From: Sphingomonas quercus
GTDB lineage: Bacteria > Pseudomonadota > Alphaproteobacteria > Sphingomonadales > Sphingomonadaceae
Direction of reading: 5' to 3'
Assembly (NCBI RefSeq): GCF_018863195.1
Contig: NZ_JAHKRT010000002.1
Coordinates: forward strand, 1 to 64,000
Length of the DNA stretch: 64,000 bases
The translations under genes were made by a program, and so were the position numbers. The notes under the pieces were generated by a model. It ran no database searches. It saw only the letters and a list, made by a program, of their open reading frames with translations, and was not told the DNA's origin. Shown here piece by piece: positions 1-9,021 of the stretch; the stretch's first letter is position 1, and the number at the start of each line of letters is the position of its first letter.

Positions 1-212
1 ACATATAGGAACGGCCTGATTTGTCCGATCCACCCAGGCCCAAAGACCCTGGGTAACCGGGGCCGCCGCCCACATGTCCCTTCATCAATCCAACAATGAG
101 AAAGAGCCAACCGCCAAGCCGACACCCCCTTGATCCCTCCCCTTCCAGGTCGGGCCCTCGTGGGTGCCGATGGCGGTGAACCGCACTTCGCCGTGGCAAA
201 GCGCCGTTGACG
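1..212 (-). other. 5' leader of an rRNA operon (16S gene lies beyond the left edge)
   Basis: Read on the minus strand, this stretch has a boxA-like antitermination element, GGCTCTTTCTCA, at about 97-109. It is followed by GAAGGGACATGTGGGCGGCGG-like sequence that I recall from sphingomonad pre-16S leaders. A small hairpin (arms 32-38 and 48-54) lies near the edge. The 16S gene itself is not in the window. The assignment depends on the promoter just upstream and on boxA; I see no protein-coding gene here. Confidence 0.65.
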
Positions 213-218
213 AGGGGC

Positions 219-268
219 TATCTATGTCCGCGGCCGCGGCCGGTCAACTCCAATTTTGCAATTTTGTT
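219..268 (-). promoter_or_regulatory. rRNA operon promoter with UP element
   Basis: On the minus strand a -35 box TTGACC (242-247) is separated by exactly 17 nt from a -10 box TAGATA (219-224). A GC-rich discriminator (GCCCCTCG) follows, as expected for a stringently controlled rRNA promoter. Directly upstream of the -35 lies an A/T-rich tract (248-268, AACAAAATTGCAAAATTGGAG read on the minus strand, the last base abutting the -35), a typical UP element in an otherwise GC-rich region. The spacer contains the 12-bp palindrome CCGCGGCCGCGG. I see no gene or clear signal in 269-440, between this promoter and the CBS gene. Confidence 0.7.
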
Positions 269-440
269 GCGCACCCTTTCAAACCGCCCGGTTTTCGGGG
301 TTTTCCGCCGTCCCATTCGGCCAGACACCAGTCCGAATCGGCCCCCGGTGATTCGAAAAAATGGAGACTCGGGCGCTTCGGATGGCGGAAAACTCACGAT
401 CGCCGGCCATTGCGCGGCGCCCCGGCCGATGGACCCTGGC

Positions 441-869
441 TCAGACCTGCTGGATATAGGTGAGCATCGCTTCGGCCTCGCCCTCGATCGAATCGATGCG
501 GCGCTTGACCAGGTCGCCGATCGAAACGAACCCGATCAGCGCGCCGTCCTCGACCACCGGCAAATGACGGATGCGTCGCCGGGTCATCATCGCCAGCGCG
601 GTGATGATCCGGACCTTGCGATCCACCGTCACCGCCGGGCTGGTCATCACCTCGCGCACCGGCCGCTCGAGCATCGCGGCGCCGTCTTGTGCCAGGCCGT
701 AGACGACATCACGCTCGGAAAAGATGCCGACCACATTTCCCTGCTCGACCACGGGCACGGCGCCGATCCGCTTCTCGGCCAGTATCCGCACCACCCCTGC
801 CACACTGGTCTCGGCGGCGACGCTCACCACCGCATTGCCCTTGCCTTCGAGTATCGTGGCGATGGTCAT
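441..869 (-). CDS. CBS-domain protein (two CBS repeats)
   Basis: A 142-residue protein made almost entirely of a tandem CBS pair (about residues 8-62 and 73-130). Such stand-alone CBS proteins bind adenine nucleotides or SAM and act as energy or stress sensors; the partner is unknown. Visible CBS features are the paired 'VVEQGNVVGIFSERDV' and 'VVEDGALIGFVSIGDLV' segments, with an 'EAEAMLTYI' tail common in alphaproteobacterial members. The ATG at 869 has a GGAG ribosome site 7 nt upstream. It is divergent from the small membrane protein at 938 and reads towards the rRNA promoter. Confidence 0.85.
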   Translation of the reverse strand: MTIATILEGKGNAVVSVAAETSVAGVVRILAEKRIGAVPVVEQGNVVGIFSERDVVYGLAQDGAAMLERPVREVMTSPAVTVDRKVRIITALAMMTRRRIRHLPVVEDGALIGFVSIGDLVKRRIDSIEGEAEAMLTYIQQV

Positions 870-937
870 GGCCTCTCTCCTCTTTGTCGGGTTTTTGCTG
901 GGTTGATGATCACACTTCGCCGTTCCAAAGGAAAGCC

Positions 938-1240
938 ATGCGCGCGACTCCCGAGGAAAGGGCCCACGCCTGGGCCCGCTATCGCCGGCTGATGCGGTGG
1001 ATGGCGCTGGTCGCCGCCCTGGTGGTGGCGGCCGTGCTCGTCTGGCTGAAGGCGAGCGGCACGCCGATGCCGCTGCCGATGGTCATCGCCACCATTGCCG
1101 GCGTCGGCCTGTCGATGCTGCTCGGCACGGCGCTGATGGGGCTCGTCTTCCTCAGCGCGGGCAGCGGCCATGACGACATTGTCGGCGAGATCGCGCCGGA
1201 AGAGGAAGAGGATTGGGACAGGAAGGCGCCGCGGCGATGA
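938..1240 (+). CDS. Small two-helix membrane protein, unknown function
   Basis: A 100-residue protein with a basic N-terminus, two hydrophobic segments (about residues 21-38 and 48-72) and a strongly acidic C-terminal tail (a run of E and D near residue 90). By the positive-inside rule the loop is periplasmic and both ends are cytoplasmic. AAAGGA lies just upstream of the ATG at 938. Its TGA overlaps the ATG of the next gene as ATGA, so it is probably co-translated with the thioesterase. I do not recognise the family. Confidence 0.7.
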   Translation: MRATPEERAHAWARYRRLMRWMALVAALVVAAVLVWLKASGTPMPLPMVIATIAGVGLSMLLGTALMGLVFLSAGSGHDDIVGEIAPEEEEDWDRKAPRR

Positions 1241-1617
1241 ACGACGTGCCGGAGCCGGTCTTGCGGGTCGTGCCGCGGCCGGGGGATATCAACACCAACG
1301 GCCATATCTTCGGTGGCTGGGTGCTGGCGCAGATGGACATTGCCGGCGGCATCGTCGCCGCGCGCGTCGCCCAGGGGCCGGTGGCGACCGTCGCCATCGA
1401 TGCCATGCAGTTCATCGAGCCGATCCTGCTGCAGGATCTGATCTCCGTTTATGGCAAGGTCGAGCGGATCGGGCGCAGCTCGGTCGCGGTGCGCATCGAG
1501 GTCGTCGCCAGTCGCGATCGCGGCGCCACGGAGGTGAAGGTGACGCAGGCGCTGTTCACTTTCGTCGCGCTCGACGAGGATCACCGCCCGCGCCCGATCC
1601 CGCGCGACGCAGCATAA
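1237..1617 (+). CDS. YciA-type acyl-CoA thioesterase
   Basis: A 126-residue hotdog-fold protein. The segment 'GDINTNGHIFGGWVLAQMD' matches the YciA signature (GDxNxxGDIFGGW), with His replacing the second Asp. YciA enzymes hydrolyse a broad range of acyl-CoAs in the cytoplasm. I chose the ATG at 1237 over an in-frame TTG at 1213 because it forms an ATGA overlap with the preceding gene and matches family length. The gene stands alone downstream; the next gene converges on it. Confidence 0.85.
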   Translation: MNDVPEPVLRVVPRPGDINTNGHIFGGWVLAQMDIAGGIVAARVAQGPVATVAIDAMQFIEPILLQDLISVYGKVERIGRSSVAVRIEVVASRDRGATEVKVTQALFTFVALDEDHRPRPIPRDAA

Positions 1618-1677
1618 GGAAAGGGCGGCCACCGCATCCGGCGCCGCCCCGTCCTGTTGGATCGTTACCGGGAGGCG

Positions 1678-2487
1678 TCAGGCCTCGACCGGCAAGGTGT
1701 CGCCGGAATCGACGCGGCGGCGCGTGGTGCGGCGGCGCGGCTTTTCGGCGACATCGCTGGCAGCCACCGGTTCGGCGGCGGCGGGCTCGGCCAGGAACGC
1801 GGGCAGCGGACGCTCGCCATCGATGCGCGAGGCGGCCTCCGTCTCGGCCGGGCGCTCGCGGCGCGGACGGCCGCGCGGGCGGCGCGCCACCGGCGCCTCG
1901 TCCTCGAGCATCGCGGCGGCGACGACCGGCGCCTCCTCCGCGGGCTCGTCATCGGCGAAGGACAGCTGCTGGCGCTCCTCGCGCTCGGGCTGGGCGTTGC
2001 GATCGCGGCGATCGTCGCGCTGGGCGCGTTCGCGGCGCTCCGGCCGCGGCTGACGCTCGCCATTGACGTGGCCATTCGCCTCGCCATTGCGGCGGGCCTG
2101 CTGCGGCTGGGGCTGATCGTCATAGCGATCGCCGGCATCCGTGGCGTTCAGGTCGCCGTCGCCTTCCTCGCCGTCATAATCGTCCTGGAAATCACCGCGC
2201 TGGCGCTTCTGCTCCTCGAAGCGGCCGCGGGTCTCGCTCAGCACGCGGAAATAATGGTCGGCGAACTGGAGATAATATTCGGTCATCACCCGATCGCCCT
2301 GCATCTGGGAGTCGCGGGCGAGCGTCTTGTATTTTTCGTGAAGCTGGTTGGCGTTGCCGCGGGCACGATTGTCGATGCGATTGCCGCGATCCTGGCCGCC
2401 GCCTCCGCCGCCGCCGCCACCGTTCATGGGACGCATGCCGTTACCCCGGCCGCGCCCACGGCGGCCGTTCTGCCGATTGTTGATCAA
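1678..2487 (-). CDS. DUF4167 family protein
   Basis: About 269 residues. The N-terminus is Arg/Gly rich with a polyglycine run. A conserved helical core follows ('HEKYKTLARDSQMQGDRV' then 'YYLQFADHYFRVL') that defines DUF4167, a family confined to alphaproteobacteria. The rest is a long, highly charged, probably disordered tail ending in an Arg-rich basic segment, suggesting nucleic-acid or ribosome association, although the function is unknown. I chose the TTG at 2487 (N-terminus 'INNRQNGRRGRG') because family members start there and GAGG lies upstream. An ATG at 2655 would add 56 poorly conserved residues. It lies downstream of hisS-prfA-prmC on the same strand. Confidence 0.8.
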   Translation of the reverse strand: MINNRQNGRRGRGRGNGMRPMNGGGGGGGGGQDRGNRIDNRARGNANQLHEKYKTLARDSQMQGDRVMTEYYLQFADHYFRVLSETRGRFEEQKRQRGDFQDDYDGEEGDGDLNATDAGDRYDDQPQPQQARRNGEANGHVNGERQPRPERRERAQRDDRRDRNAQPEREERQQLSFADDEPAEEAPVVAAAMLEDEAPVARRPRGRPRRERPAETEAASRIDGERPLPAFLAEPAAAEPVAASDVAEKPRRRTTRRRVDSGDTLPVEA

Positions 2488-2804
2488 GGTCCGAACGTCC
2501 TCGTCACTGGTGGTAGCTTCAACCACTCCACGCCCAGGCCATTCCCGGGCAAATCCATGCGCAGACCCGTGGCCGCGACAGAGGCGCATCACGCCATCCG
2601 CCACCGCATCATGCCGGCGCCGCTCGGGCTCAACGGCCGGGCGCGGCGTGGACATATGGGGTCAGCAAACGGGTCGGCCTCGCATGCGGGCTGCCATGGC
2701 ATCGTGCCATATGATCAAACCCGGCCTGTCCGAGGCCCCCGTCTCGTGCTTCCCACTTAGGAGTTCGCGCCGGTAAATCCAAGGGGGTTATGCACAGATT
2801 TCAG
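2488..2804. other. Gene-free stretch between prmC and the DUF4167 gene
   Basis: This 317-nt stretch lies between two minus-strand genes and shows no convincing ORF. It contains a perfect inverted repeat, ATGGCA-TCG-TGCCAT, at 2696-2710, and may hold the promoter and leader of the DUF4167 gene. The longer reading of that gene (ATG at 2655) would occupy part of it. Confidence 0.5.
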
Positions 2805-3632
2805 TTAAGCTGTCGTTACAACCAGACAACGGGGCCGCCCGGCGAGATCGGGCCTGAGCGCCACGCGGAGGCCGGCGGCGCGGAACAGGGCGCCCGCGGA
2901 TTCGGCCTGGGCGCTGCCGATTTCGATGCACGCGACGCCGCCCGGCGCGATCTGGGCGCCGATCAATGGCGCCAGCCGGCGATAATCGTCGAGCCCATCC
3001 GCGCCGGCGAACAGCGCCGAGGCGGGCTCATGCCCGGCCACCTCGCGCGGCAACGCCGCACCAGCCTCGACATAGGGCGGGTTGCACAGCACCAGATCAT
3101 GCGCCCGGCCATCGCCTTCCCAGCCGCCCGGGCGGATCTCGGCGCGGGCCGCCATGCCGAGAATGGCGGCATTGCCGGCGGCGATGGCCACCGCGGCGGG
3201 CGAGGCATCGACGCCCACGCCCCGCGCGCGGGGCCATTGGTCCAGCGCGGCGAGCAGCAGCGCGCCGGATCCGGTGCCGAGGTCGAGCACGGAGCGAGGG
3301 CCCGCGGTGCCGGCGAAATGCTCCACCGCCGCCTCGATCAGCGTCTCGCTGTCGGCGCGCGGCACCAGCACGCCCGGGCCGACGGCGAGGCTCACCGTCC
3401 AGAAATCCCGCCGGCCGACGATATAGGCGACCGGCTCGTGCGCCAGCCGCCGCGCCACCAGCGCCGCAAATCCGGCGGGCACGGCATCGTCCAGCCGTCC
3501 GAGCAGCAGCGCGTCGCGGCTCACGCCGAGCGCATGGGCGGCGAGCAATTCCGCATCGAGCCGGCCGGTATCGCTGAACTCCGCGAATGCCGCCGCCGCC
3601 CGCGCGATCGCGGCGCGGAGGGTTTCAGCCAT
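2805..3632 (-). CDS. prmC: Release factor glutamine methyltransferase PrmC (HemK)
   Basis: A 275-residue class I SAM methyltransferase that methylates the glutamine of the GGQ motif in RF1 and RF2. The N-terminal helical domain (about residues 1-75) recognises the release factor. The catalytic domain carries the SAM motif '[11 protein letters not shown]' and the diagnostic 'NPPYV' tetrapeptide. I chose the ATG at 3632, which overlaps the prfA stop by 8 nt; an upstream in-frame start at 3665 would add 11 residues inside prfA. Placement directly behind its substrate gene prfA is the usual arrangement. Confidence 0.93.
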   Translation of the reverse strand: MAETLRAAIARAAAAFAEFSDTGRLDAELLAAHALGVSRDALLLGRLDDAVPAGFAALVARRLAHEPVAYIVGRRDFWTVSLAVGPGVLVPRADSETLIEAAVEHFAGTAGPRSVLDLGTGSGALLLAALDQWPRARGVGVDASPAAVAIAAGNAAILGMAARAEIRPGGWEGDGRAHDLVLCNPPYVEAGAALPREVAGHEPASALFAGADGLDDYRRLAPLIGAQIAPGGVACIEIGSAQAESAGALFRAAGLRVALRPDLAGRPRCLVVTTA

Positions 3633-4707
3633 CCTGGTCGAGATTGGCGAGCCGCGCCGCCTCATCCTCGGCGATCAACGCGCCGAGCAGCTCATCCATC
3701 TGCCCCTCGATGATCTCGGGCAGGCGATGCAGCGTCAGGTTGATGCGATGATCGGTGACGCGGCCTTGCGGGAAATTATAGGTGCGGATGCGCTCCGATC
3801 GATCGCCCGATCCGACCATGGATTTGCGCGCGCCCGCCCGCGCGCTGGCCAGCCGCTCGCGCTCCAGCTCGTAGAGCCGGGCGCGCAGCACCTTCATCGC
3901 CTTGGCCTTGTTCTTGTGCTGGCTCTTCTCGTCCTGCTGGCTGACGACGAGGCCGGTCGGCAGGTGGGTGATGCGCACCGCGGAATCCGTGGTGTTGACG
4001 GATTGCCCCCCCGGTCCGGACGAACGGAACACGTCGATGCGCAGATCCTTGTCGTCGATCTGCACGTCCACCTCCTCGGCCTCGGGCAATACCGCCACCG
4101 TCGCCGCCGAGGTATGGATGCGGCCGCCGCTCTCGGTGGCGGGAACGCGCTGCACGCGATGGACGCCGCTTTCGAACTTGAGGCGCGCGAACACCCCCTG
4201 GCCGGTGACGCTCGCCACCACTTCCTTATAGCCGCCGAGTTCCGCCTGGCTTGCCGAGATCAGCTCGACCCGCCAGCCCCGGCTGTCGGCATAGCGCTGG
4301 TACATGCGGAACAGGTCGCCGGCGAACAGCGCCGCCTCGTCGCCCCCGGTTCCGGCCCGAATCTCGAGAATGGCCGATCGTTCGTCGGCGGCGTCGCGCG
4401 GCAGCAGGCTGATGGCGAGATGCCGCTCCGCCTCGGCCAGACGGCCCTGATTCTCGGTGAGTTCCTCGGCGGCGAGCGCGCGCAGCTCGTCGTCGGCGTC
4501 GCGCGTCATCTGGGTCAGCGAGGCGGCCTCGGCGCGCAGCCGCCGCACATCGGCCGCCGCCGCCGCCACCGGCTCCAGCTCGGCATATTCGCGCGACAGG
4601 CTGACGAAGCGCTCGGGGGCGAGACCGGGCGCGGCCATCGCGTTACCGAGTTCGTCGCGCCGCGCCTCGATCGCCGCGATGCGCTGGTCGCTGATCGTCG
4701 GGGTCAA
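3625..4707 (-). CDS. prfA: Peptide chain release factor 1
   Basis: A 360-residue RF1 that terminates translation at UAA and UAG. The GGQ motif that triggers peptidyl-tRNA hydrolysis is at residues 233-235, within '[17 protein letters not shown]'. The codon-recognition tripeptide PAT, the RF1 type, is at 189-191. Length and domain order are normal. The start is a TTG at 4707 whose last bases overlap the hisS stop (TTGA). The gene lies in a coupled hisS-prfA-prmC run, so the tRNA synthetase, the release factor and its modifying enzyme are expressed together. Confidence 0.95.
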   Translation of the reverse strand: MTPTISDQRIAAIEARRDELGNAMAAPGLAPERFVSLSREYAELEPVAAAAADVRRLRAEAASLTQMTRDADDELRALAAEELTENQGRLAEAERHLAISLLPRDAADERSAILEIRAGTGGDEAALFAGDLFRMYQRYADSRGWRVELISASQAELGGYKEVVASVTGQGVFARLKFESGVHRVQRVPATESGGRIHTSAATVAVLPEAEEVDVQIDDKDLRIDVFRSSGPGGQSVNTTDSAVRITHLPTGLVVSQQDEKSQHKNKAKAMKVLRARLYELERERLASARAGARKSMVGSGDRSERIRTYNFPQGRVTDHRINLTLHRLPEIIEGQMDELLGALIAEDEAARLANLDQDG

Positions 4708-5951
4708 GACGCCACCGCGTCTGCCACGCCCTCAATCGGCACGGTGCGCTGCTCGCCGGTGGCGAGATGCTTCACCGACGCTTGCCCCTGCGCGATCTCG
4801 TCGTCCCCGATGATCACGGCATAGCGCGCGCCGGCCGCGTCGGCGCGCTGCATCCGCTTCTTCATATTGCCGCGCCAGCCCATGTCGGCAGCGATGCCCG
4901 CTCGCCGAAGCCGCGCGAGGAGGCCGGCGCACACCGCCTCGGCGGCGGCCCCCATCGGCACCAGAGCGACGTCGATCCGCTCCGCCGCCGGCTCATCCAG
5001 CAGCATGGCCAGCCGCTCGATCCCGGCCGCCCAGCCCACCGCCGGCGTCTCCGGCCCGCCCAATGACTGGATCAGCCCGTCATACCGGCCGCCGGCGAGA
5101 ACGGTGCCCTGCGCGCCAAGCCGATCGGTGACGAACTCGAAGGCGGTATGCCGATAATAATCGAGGCCGCGCACCAGCCGATCGTTGCGCACCCAGGCGA
5201 CGCCGGCAGCGTCCAGCCCCTTGGTCACGCTCTCGAAGAAAATGCCGGCCTCGCTGGTCAGGAAGGCGTCGATCCCCGGTGCTGCATCGGCCACCGGACG
5301 ATCGCGCGGGTCCTTGGAATCGAGGATGCGCAGCGGATTCTTCTCCAGCCGCGTCAGGCTGTCCTCGGATAATTCGCCGCGATGCCGCTCGAAATGGGCG
5401 ACCAGCGCCGCGCGCCAGGCGTCGCGCGTCTCGCGGTCGCCGAGCGTGTTGAGCTGCAGCGTGACACCATCGGCGATGCCGAGCTCGTGGAGAAGCTGGT
5501 CGGCGAGCGCGAGCAGCTCCACATCGGCCATCGGCTCGGCCGCGCCGATCACCTCGGCGTCGATCTGGTGGAACTGGCGATAGCGCCCTTTTTGCGGCCG
5601 CTCATAGCGGAAGACGGGGCCGTGGGTGGCGATCTTCAGCGGCGCATATTGCTGCCAGCCCTCCGTCAGGAAGGCGCGGCACAGGCCGGCCGTGAATTCG
5701 GGCCGAAGCGTCAGCGATTCGCCGCCGCGGTCCTCGAAGCTGTACATTTCCTTGGAAACGACATCGGTGGTCTCGCCGAGCGAGCGCGCGAACACCGCGG
5801 TCGCCTCGAACACCGGCATCTCGACGCGCCCGAAGCCGTAAAGCCGGCGCACCGTCTCGAAGGCCTCGACCACCCGGCCGAAGCGCCTCGCCATGTCGCC
5901 GATCATGTCCTGCGTGCCGCGTATCGGGCGCGGCGTCGTCATGCTTGTCAT
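4704..5951 (-). CDS. hisS: Histidyl-tRNA synthetase
   Basis: A class II aminoacyl-tRNA synthetase of about 415 residues. It has motif 2 ('[18 protein letters not shown]') and the histidine-specific '[13 protein letters not shown]' and 'AGGRYDGL' segments, followed by the C-terminal anticodon-binding domain. I used the ATG at 5951 (N-terminus [16 protein letters not shown]); the ATG at 5942 is equally possible, and neither has a strong ribosome site. It is the first gene of the minus-strand run with prfA and prmC, and is divergent from ppa across 113 nt. Confidence 0.94.
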   Translation of the reverse strand: MTSMTTPRPIRGTQDMIGDMARRFGRVVEAFETVRRLYGFGRVEMPVFEATAVFARSLGETTDVVSKEMYSFEDRGGESLTLRPEFTAGLCRAFLTEGWQQYAPLKIATHGPVFRYERPQKGRYRQFHQIDAEVIGAAEPMADVELLALADQLLHELGIADGVTLQLNTLGDRETRDAWRAALVAHFERHRGELSEDSLTRLEKNPLRILDSKDPRDRPVADAAPGIDAFLTSEAGIFFESVTKGLDAAGVAWVRNDRLVRGLDYYRHTAFEFVTDRLGAQGTVLAGGRYDGLIQSLGGPETPAVGWAAGIERLAMLLDEPAAERIDVALVPMGAAAEAVCAGLLARLRRAGIAADMGWRGNMKKRMQRADAAGARYAVIIGDDEIAQGQASVKHLATGEQRTVPIEGVADAVAS

Positions 5952-6027
5952 GGGGTGCGGCCAGTAGAGCAAATTGGCGGCACGCGGAACATCCTTCGCA
6001 TTCGCAATATCATTCGCCGATTCTGGC

Positions 6028-6056
6028 TTGAGGCCGGACGTATCACTGCTTATGCG
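6028..6056 (+). promoter_or_regulatory. Putative sigma70-type promoter of ppa
   Basis: TTGAGG (6028-6033), a 17-nt spacer, then TATGCG (6051-6056). The predicted transcription start would fall within a few bases of the ppa ATG at 6065, and no ribosome site precedes that ATG, so the transcript may be leaderless. This comes from spacing and sequence only. Confidence 0.35.
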
Positions 6057-6064
6057 CCCGCAGC

Positions 6065-6619
6065 ATGAACATCGATCTCATCCCCATCGGGCCGAATCCG
6101 CCGCACGAGCTCAACGTGATCATCGAGGTGCCCGTCGGCGGCGAGCCGGTGAAATATGAGTTCGACAAGGCGTCCGGCGCGCTGTTCGTCGATCGCATCC
6201 TGCATACGCCGATGCGCTATCCGGCCAATTATGGCTTCGTGCCGCATACGCTGTCGCCGGATGGCGACCCGCTCGACGCGCTCGTGGTGGCGCGCTCGCC
6301 GTTCATCCCCGGCTCGGTGGTCCGCGTGCGCCCGATCGCTGTCCTCAAGCTTGAGGACGAGGCCGGCGGCGACGAGAAGCTGCTCACCGTGCCGATCGAC
6401 GGCACCTTCCCTTACTACACCAACGTCGTCGAGGGCCATGACCTGCCCGAGATCGTGATGCAGCAGATCGAGCATTTCTTCACCCATTACAAGGACCTGG
6501 AGTCCAAGAAGTGGGTGCGCATCGGCAATTGGGGCGACGCCGAGGAGGCCAAGCGCATCATCGTCGAGGCGATCGACGCCAACAAGACGGCCAAGGGCCA
6601 GACCAAGTCGCATCTCTGA
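6065..6619 (+). CDS. ppa: Inorganic pyrophosphatase (family I)
   Basis: A 184-residue cytoplasmic soluble pyrophosphatase that hydrolyses PPi to phosphate and drives biosynthetic reactions forward. The family I active-site segment '[12 protein letters not shown]' supplies the metal-binding aspartates, and '[14 protein letters not shown]' and '[15 protein letters not shown]' are also typical. Length is normal for a hexameric bacterial enzyme. It is monocistronic in appearance, divergent from hisS and followed after 48 nt by a membrane protein gene. Confidence 0.96.
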   Translation: MNIDLIPIGPNPPHELNVIIEVPVGGEPVKYEFDKASGALFVDRILHTPMRYPANYGFVPHTLSPDGDPLDALVVARSPFIPGSVVRVRPIAVLKLEDEAGGDEKLLTVPIDGTFPYYTNVVEGHDLPEIVMQQIEHFFTHYKDLESKKWVRIGNWGDAEEAKRIIVEAIDANKTAKGQTKSHL

Positions 6620-6667
6620 TCGGGGCGGGGCGGTGACCTTGATCGCCCTCCACGCTATCCTCAGCCG

Positions 6668-7300
6668 ATGACGGGCATCGGCAGCCGGATCGCACCGGCA
6701 CGTTTCGTGCTGTTCCTCGGGCTGCTCGCCGCAGGCGTCGCCGTGGCCGTCGGCTCGATGGGCTGGCGGCGCGGCTTCCTGATCGGCTTCGACGTCGCCG
6801 CCGTCGGGTTTCTCCTCTCGCTCGTTCCGCTGTTCCGTGATCGCGGCGCCGACGCGATGCGGGCGCGCTCCCGGGCGAACGATGCCAACCGCGTGCTGCT
6901 GCTGGCCATCACCGGCGCGGTGATGGTCGCGATCATGACCGCGATCGCGGCCGAGCTTTCCAGCAAGGGCGGCCCCAGCCCGGCCGTGGCGGGCCTGATC
7001 GTGGCCACCCTGCTGATCGCCTGGGTGTTCTCCAACGCCGTCTATGCACTCCATTATGCGCACGTCTTCTACCTGCAGCAGGAGGGCGAGGACAAAGGCG
7101 GCCTCGATTTCCCGGACTGCGACGAGCCCGATTACTGGGACTTCGCCTATTTCGCCTTCACGCTGGGCATGACGTTCCAGACCTCCGACGTGTCGATCCG
7201 CTCCCGCGCGCTGCGCACGACGGCGCTGTTCCACAGCCTCGCCGCCTTCATCTTCAATATCGGCGTGCTGGCCTTCTCGATCAACGTGCTGGGCGGCTAG
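6668..7300 (+). CDS. DUF1345 family membrane protein
   Basis: A 210-residue integral membrane protein with about five hydrophobic segments (roughly 12-32, 37-54, 78-96, 106-128 and 180-205). The hydrophilic part holds the DUF1345 hallmark 'DYWDFAYFAFTLGMTFQTSDV', which recalls the selectivity-filter region of two-pore channels. The molecular function of the family is not established. No partner gene is evident: ppa lies upstream, and the downstream gene converges after 9 nt. Confidence 0.82.
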   Translation: MTGIGSRIAPARFVLFLGLLAAGVAVAVGSMGWRRGFLIGFDVAAVGFLLSLVPLFRDRGADAMRARSRANDANRVLLLAITGAVMVAIMTAIAAELSSKGGPSPAVAGLIVATLLIAWVFSNAVYALHYAHVFYLQQEGEDKGGLDFPDCDEPDYWDFAYFAFTLGMTFQTSDVSIRSRALRTTALFHSLAAFIFNIGVLAFSINVLGG

Positions 7301-7309
7301 GGCACGATC

Positions 7310-7624
7310 CTAGGCGAGCAGCTTCAGGCCGCCGATCGCCAGCACGACGACGAGGATCAGCGCGACGCGCAGCGCGCTCGCCGGTTCGCCGAACGCGGCG
7401 ATGCCGACGATCACCGTGCCGACCGCGCCGATCCCGCCCCACACCGCATAGGCGGTGCCCATCGGGATCGTTCGCGAGGCGAGTTCCAGCAGCCCCATCG
7501 ACAGGCTTACCGAGCCGAGAAAGCCCAGCGTCCACGGGATGTTGCGAAAGCCGTCGACGAAACGCAGGCAGGTGGTGAAGCCCACCTCGAACAACCCGCC
7601 GATGATGAGCAGCATCCAGGCCAT
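7310..7624 (-). CDS. SMR family exporter, SugE/Gdx type
   Basis: A 104-residue four-helix protein of the small multidrug resistance family. The essential membrane Glu is present near residue 13 ('GGLFEVGF'). The segment 'GTAYAVWGGIGAVGTVIVGI' is of the SugE/Gdx (guanidinium exporter) type rather than EmrE, although the usual WTGIGAVG has Gly for Thr. Gdx proteins act as antiparallel dimers that export guanidinium or quaternary ammonium ions against protons. It follows the GNAT gene by 3 nt on the same strand. Substrate is inferred from subfamily only. Confidence 0.85.
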   Translation of the reverse strand: MAWMLLIIGGLFEVGFTTCLRFVDGFRNIPWTLGFLGSVSLSMGLLELASRTIPMGTAYAVWGGIGAVGTVIVGIAAFGEPASALRVALILVVVLAIGGLKLLA

Positions 7625-7627
7625 GGT

Positions 7628-8101
7628 TCAGCCTTCCGCCGCCAGCCGGGCGATACCGGCCGCGTCCAGCCGCCAGGGCTGCCAGCCGCGCGTCGCACGC
7701 GCGCCGATGCGGGTGTAGAAGTCCATCGCCTCGATATTCCAGTCGAGCACCGCCCAGTCGATCCGCTGATAGCCGCGCCGTGCCGCCTCTCCGGCCAATG
7801 CGCGGAACAGCGCTCGCCCGACGCCGCGCCCGCGCGCCGCCTCGTCGACGAACAGATCCTCCAGATACAGGCCTTGCGTGCCCGTCCAGGTCGAGAAGTT
7901 GCGGAACCACAGGGCGAGGCCGACGCTGCGCCCGTCAAGCTCGGCGATGAAGGCATGGACGCCGGCATCCGGCCCGAACATCGCCGCCTGCAGCGACGCC
8001 TCCGTCGCCTTCACCGCATCGGGCTCGCGCTCATAGGCAGCCAGCGCACGGATCATGCGCAGGATTTCCGCCTCGTCCCCCGGACGTGCCACGCGCACCA
8101 T
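7628..8101 (-). CDS. GNAT family N-acetyltransferase
   Basis: A 157-residue single-domain acetyltransferase. The acetyl-CoA loop reads 'ARGRGVGRALFRAL' (Q/RxxGxG/A), preceded by 'GLYLEDLFVDE' and followed by the C-terminal 'NIEAMDFYTRIGA' motif. This pattern resembles diamine acetyltransferases (SAT-like), but the substrate is not determined. I chose the ATG at 8101, which leaves a 5-nt gap after the upstream transporter gene. It belongs to the minus-strand run ispG, EamA transporter, GNAT, SMR exporter. Confidence 0.85.
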   Translation of the reverse strand: MVRVARPGDEAEILRMIRALAAYEREPDAVKATEASLQAAMFGPDAGVHAFIAELDGRSVGLALWFRNFSTWTGTQGLYLEDLFVDEAARGRGVGRALFRALAGEAARRGYQRIDWAVLDWNIEAMDFYTRIGARATRGWQPWRLDAAGIARLAAEG

Positions 8102-8106
8102 CACAC

Positions 8107-9021
8107 TCAAAGCCCTATCTCCACATTGCCGGGGCCCGCCACCGCCACCGGCCGGCTGCGCATCGCCACCACGCATCCGCACACGATCAGCGCCGCGCCG
8201 GCGAGCGTCGCGAGCCCGACAGCCTCGCCGAACACCGCCCAGCCGAACAGGCAGGCCCAGATGAACGCGCTATATTCCACCGGCACCAGATAGCTGGCCG
8301 GCGCGCGCGCATAACCCCATGACAGCAACAGCAACGACACGCTGGCGAGCAGCGCCGCCAGCGCGATCTCCCACCAATGACCAGCCGGGGAAGCGATCGG
8401 GACGACAGGCGCCGCCAGCACGAGGAACAGCCCGATCGTGGCGCTCTGGAAGAAGGCGATCTCCAGCGGCCCCGCCGCCTGCGCCTGCTGGCGCTGGAGG
8501 ACGAGATTATAGGCGTAGCACAAGGCCGAGAAGATGATCGCCGCGATACCCGGCAGCCGCGACGGATCCCCCTCCCCCCGCGTCGCGCCGGCCAGGATCA
8601 CCAGCACGCCGGCAAAGGCGACGAGGCTGCCGTGGATCGCGCCCCGTCCGACCTTCTCGCCGAGCAGCACGGCAGCCAGGTAAAGCGCGAGCAAAGGCGC
8701 GACGAAGGTCAGCGCGATCGCCTGCGCCATCGGCACCCGCGCCAGCCCCCAGAAGAAGCTCACCGTCATCAGCGCCGTGACGGCCCCACGCAGCAGGTGC
8801 AGCCGCATCGCGCCGGCTGCCGGCACGGACGGGCGCGTGGCGAGCCACGGCAGCCCGGCGATGACGCAGCCCGCCGCGCACCGCCACACCATCGCCGAAT
8901 AGGCGCCGATGGCGAGGCTCAGCCCCTTCATCACCGCATCCATCGCCGCGAACAGGGCGATGCCGAGCCCGGCCGCGGCAAAGGCCCGGACGGCGATTGC
9001 CTCAGCCGGGGTGATGCTCAC
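8107..9021 (-). CDS. EamA/DMT family transporter
   Basis: A 304-residue protein with ten predicted membrane helices arranged as two five-helix EamA repeats, the usual drug/metabolite transporter fold. Examples of repeat features are '[25 protein letters not shown]' near residue 80 and its equivalent around 230, '[21 protein letters not shown]'. Substrate is unknown; related proteins move amino acids, nucleosides or other small metabolites. The start is GTG at 9021, overlapping the ispG stop as GTGA. Confidence 0.85.
   Translation of the reverse strand: MSITPAEAIAVRAFAAAGLGIALFAAMDAVMKGLSLAIGAYSAMVWRCAAGCVIAGLPWLATRPSVPAAGAMRLHLLRGAVTALMTVSFFWGLARVPMAQAIALTFVAPLLALYLAAVLLGEKVGRGAIHGSLVAFAGVLVILAGATRGEGDPSRLPGIAAIIFSALCYAYNLVLQRQQAQAAGPLEIAFFQSATIGLFLVLAAPVVPIASPAGHWWEIALAALLASVSLLLLSWGYARAPASYLVPVEYSAFIWACLFGWAVFGEAVGLATLAGAALIVCGCVVAMRSRPVAVAGPGNVEIGL

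Noticed and set aside
32-54. Hairpin ACCCAGG/CCTGGGT as a terminator
   Set aside because: No T-run on either strand; better explained as local structure within the rRNA leader.
2805-2819. Second CtrA-like site, TTAA-N7-TTAC, at the prmC end
   Set aside because: One base off consensus and more than 300 nt from the DUF4167 start, so little weight.
6050-7234. 394-codon open frame opposite ppa and the DUF1345 gene
   Set aside because: His/Asp/Arg-rich mirror translation with no domain; the plus strand carries recognisable proteins.
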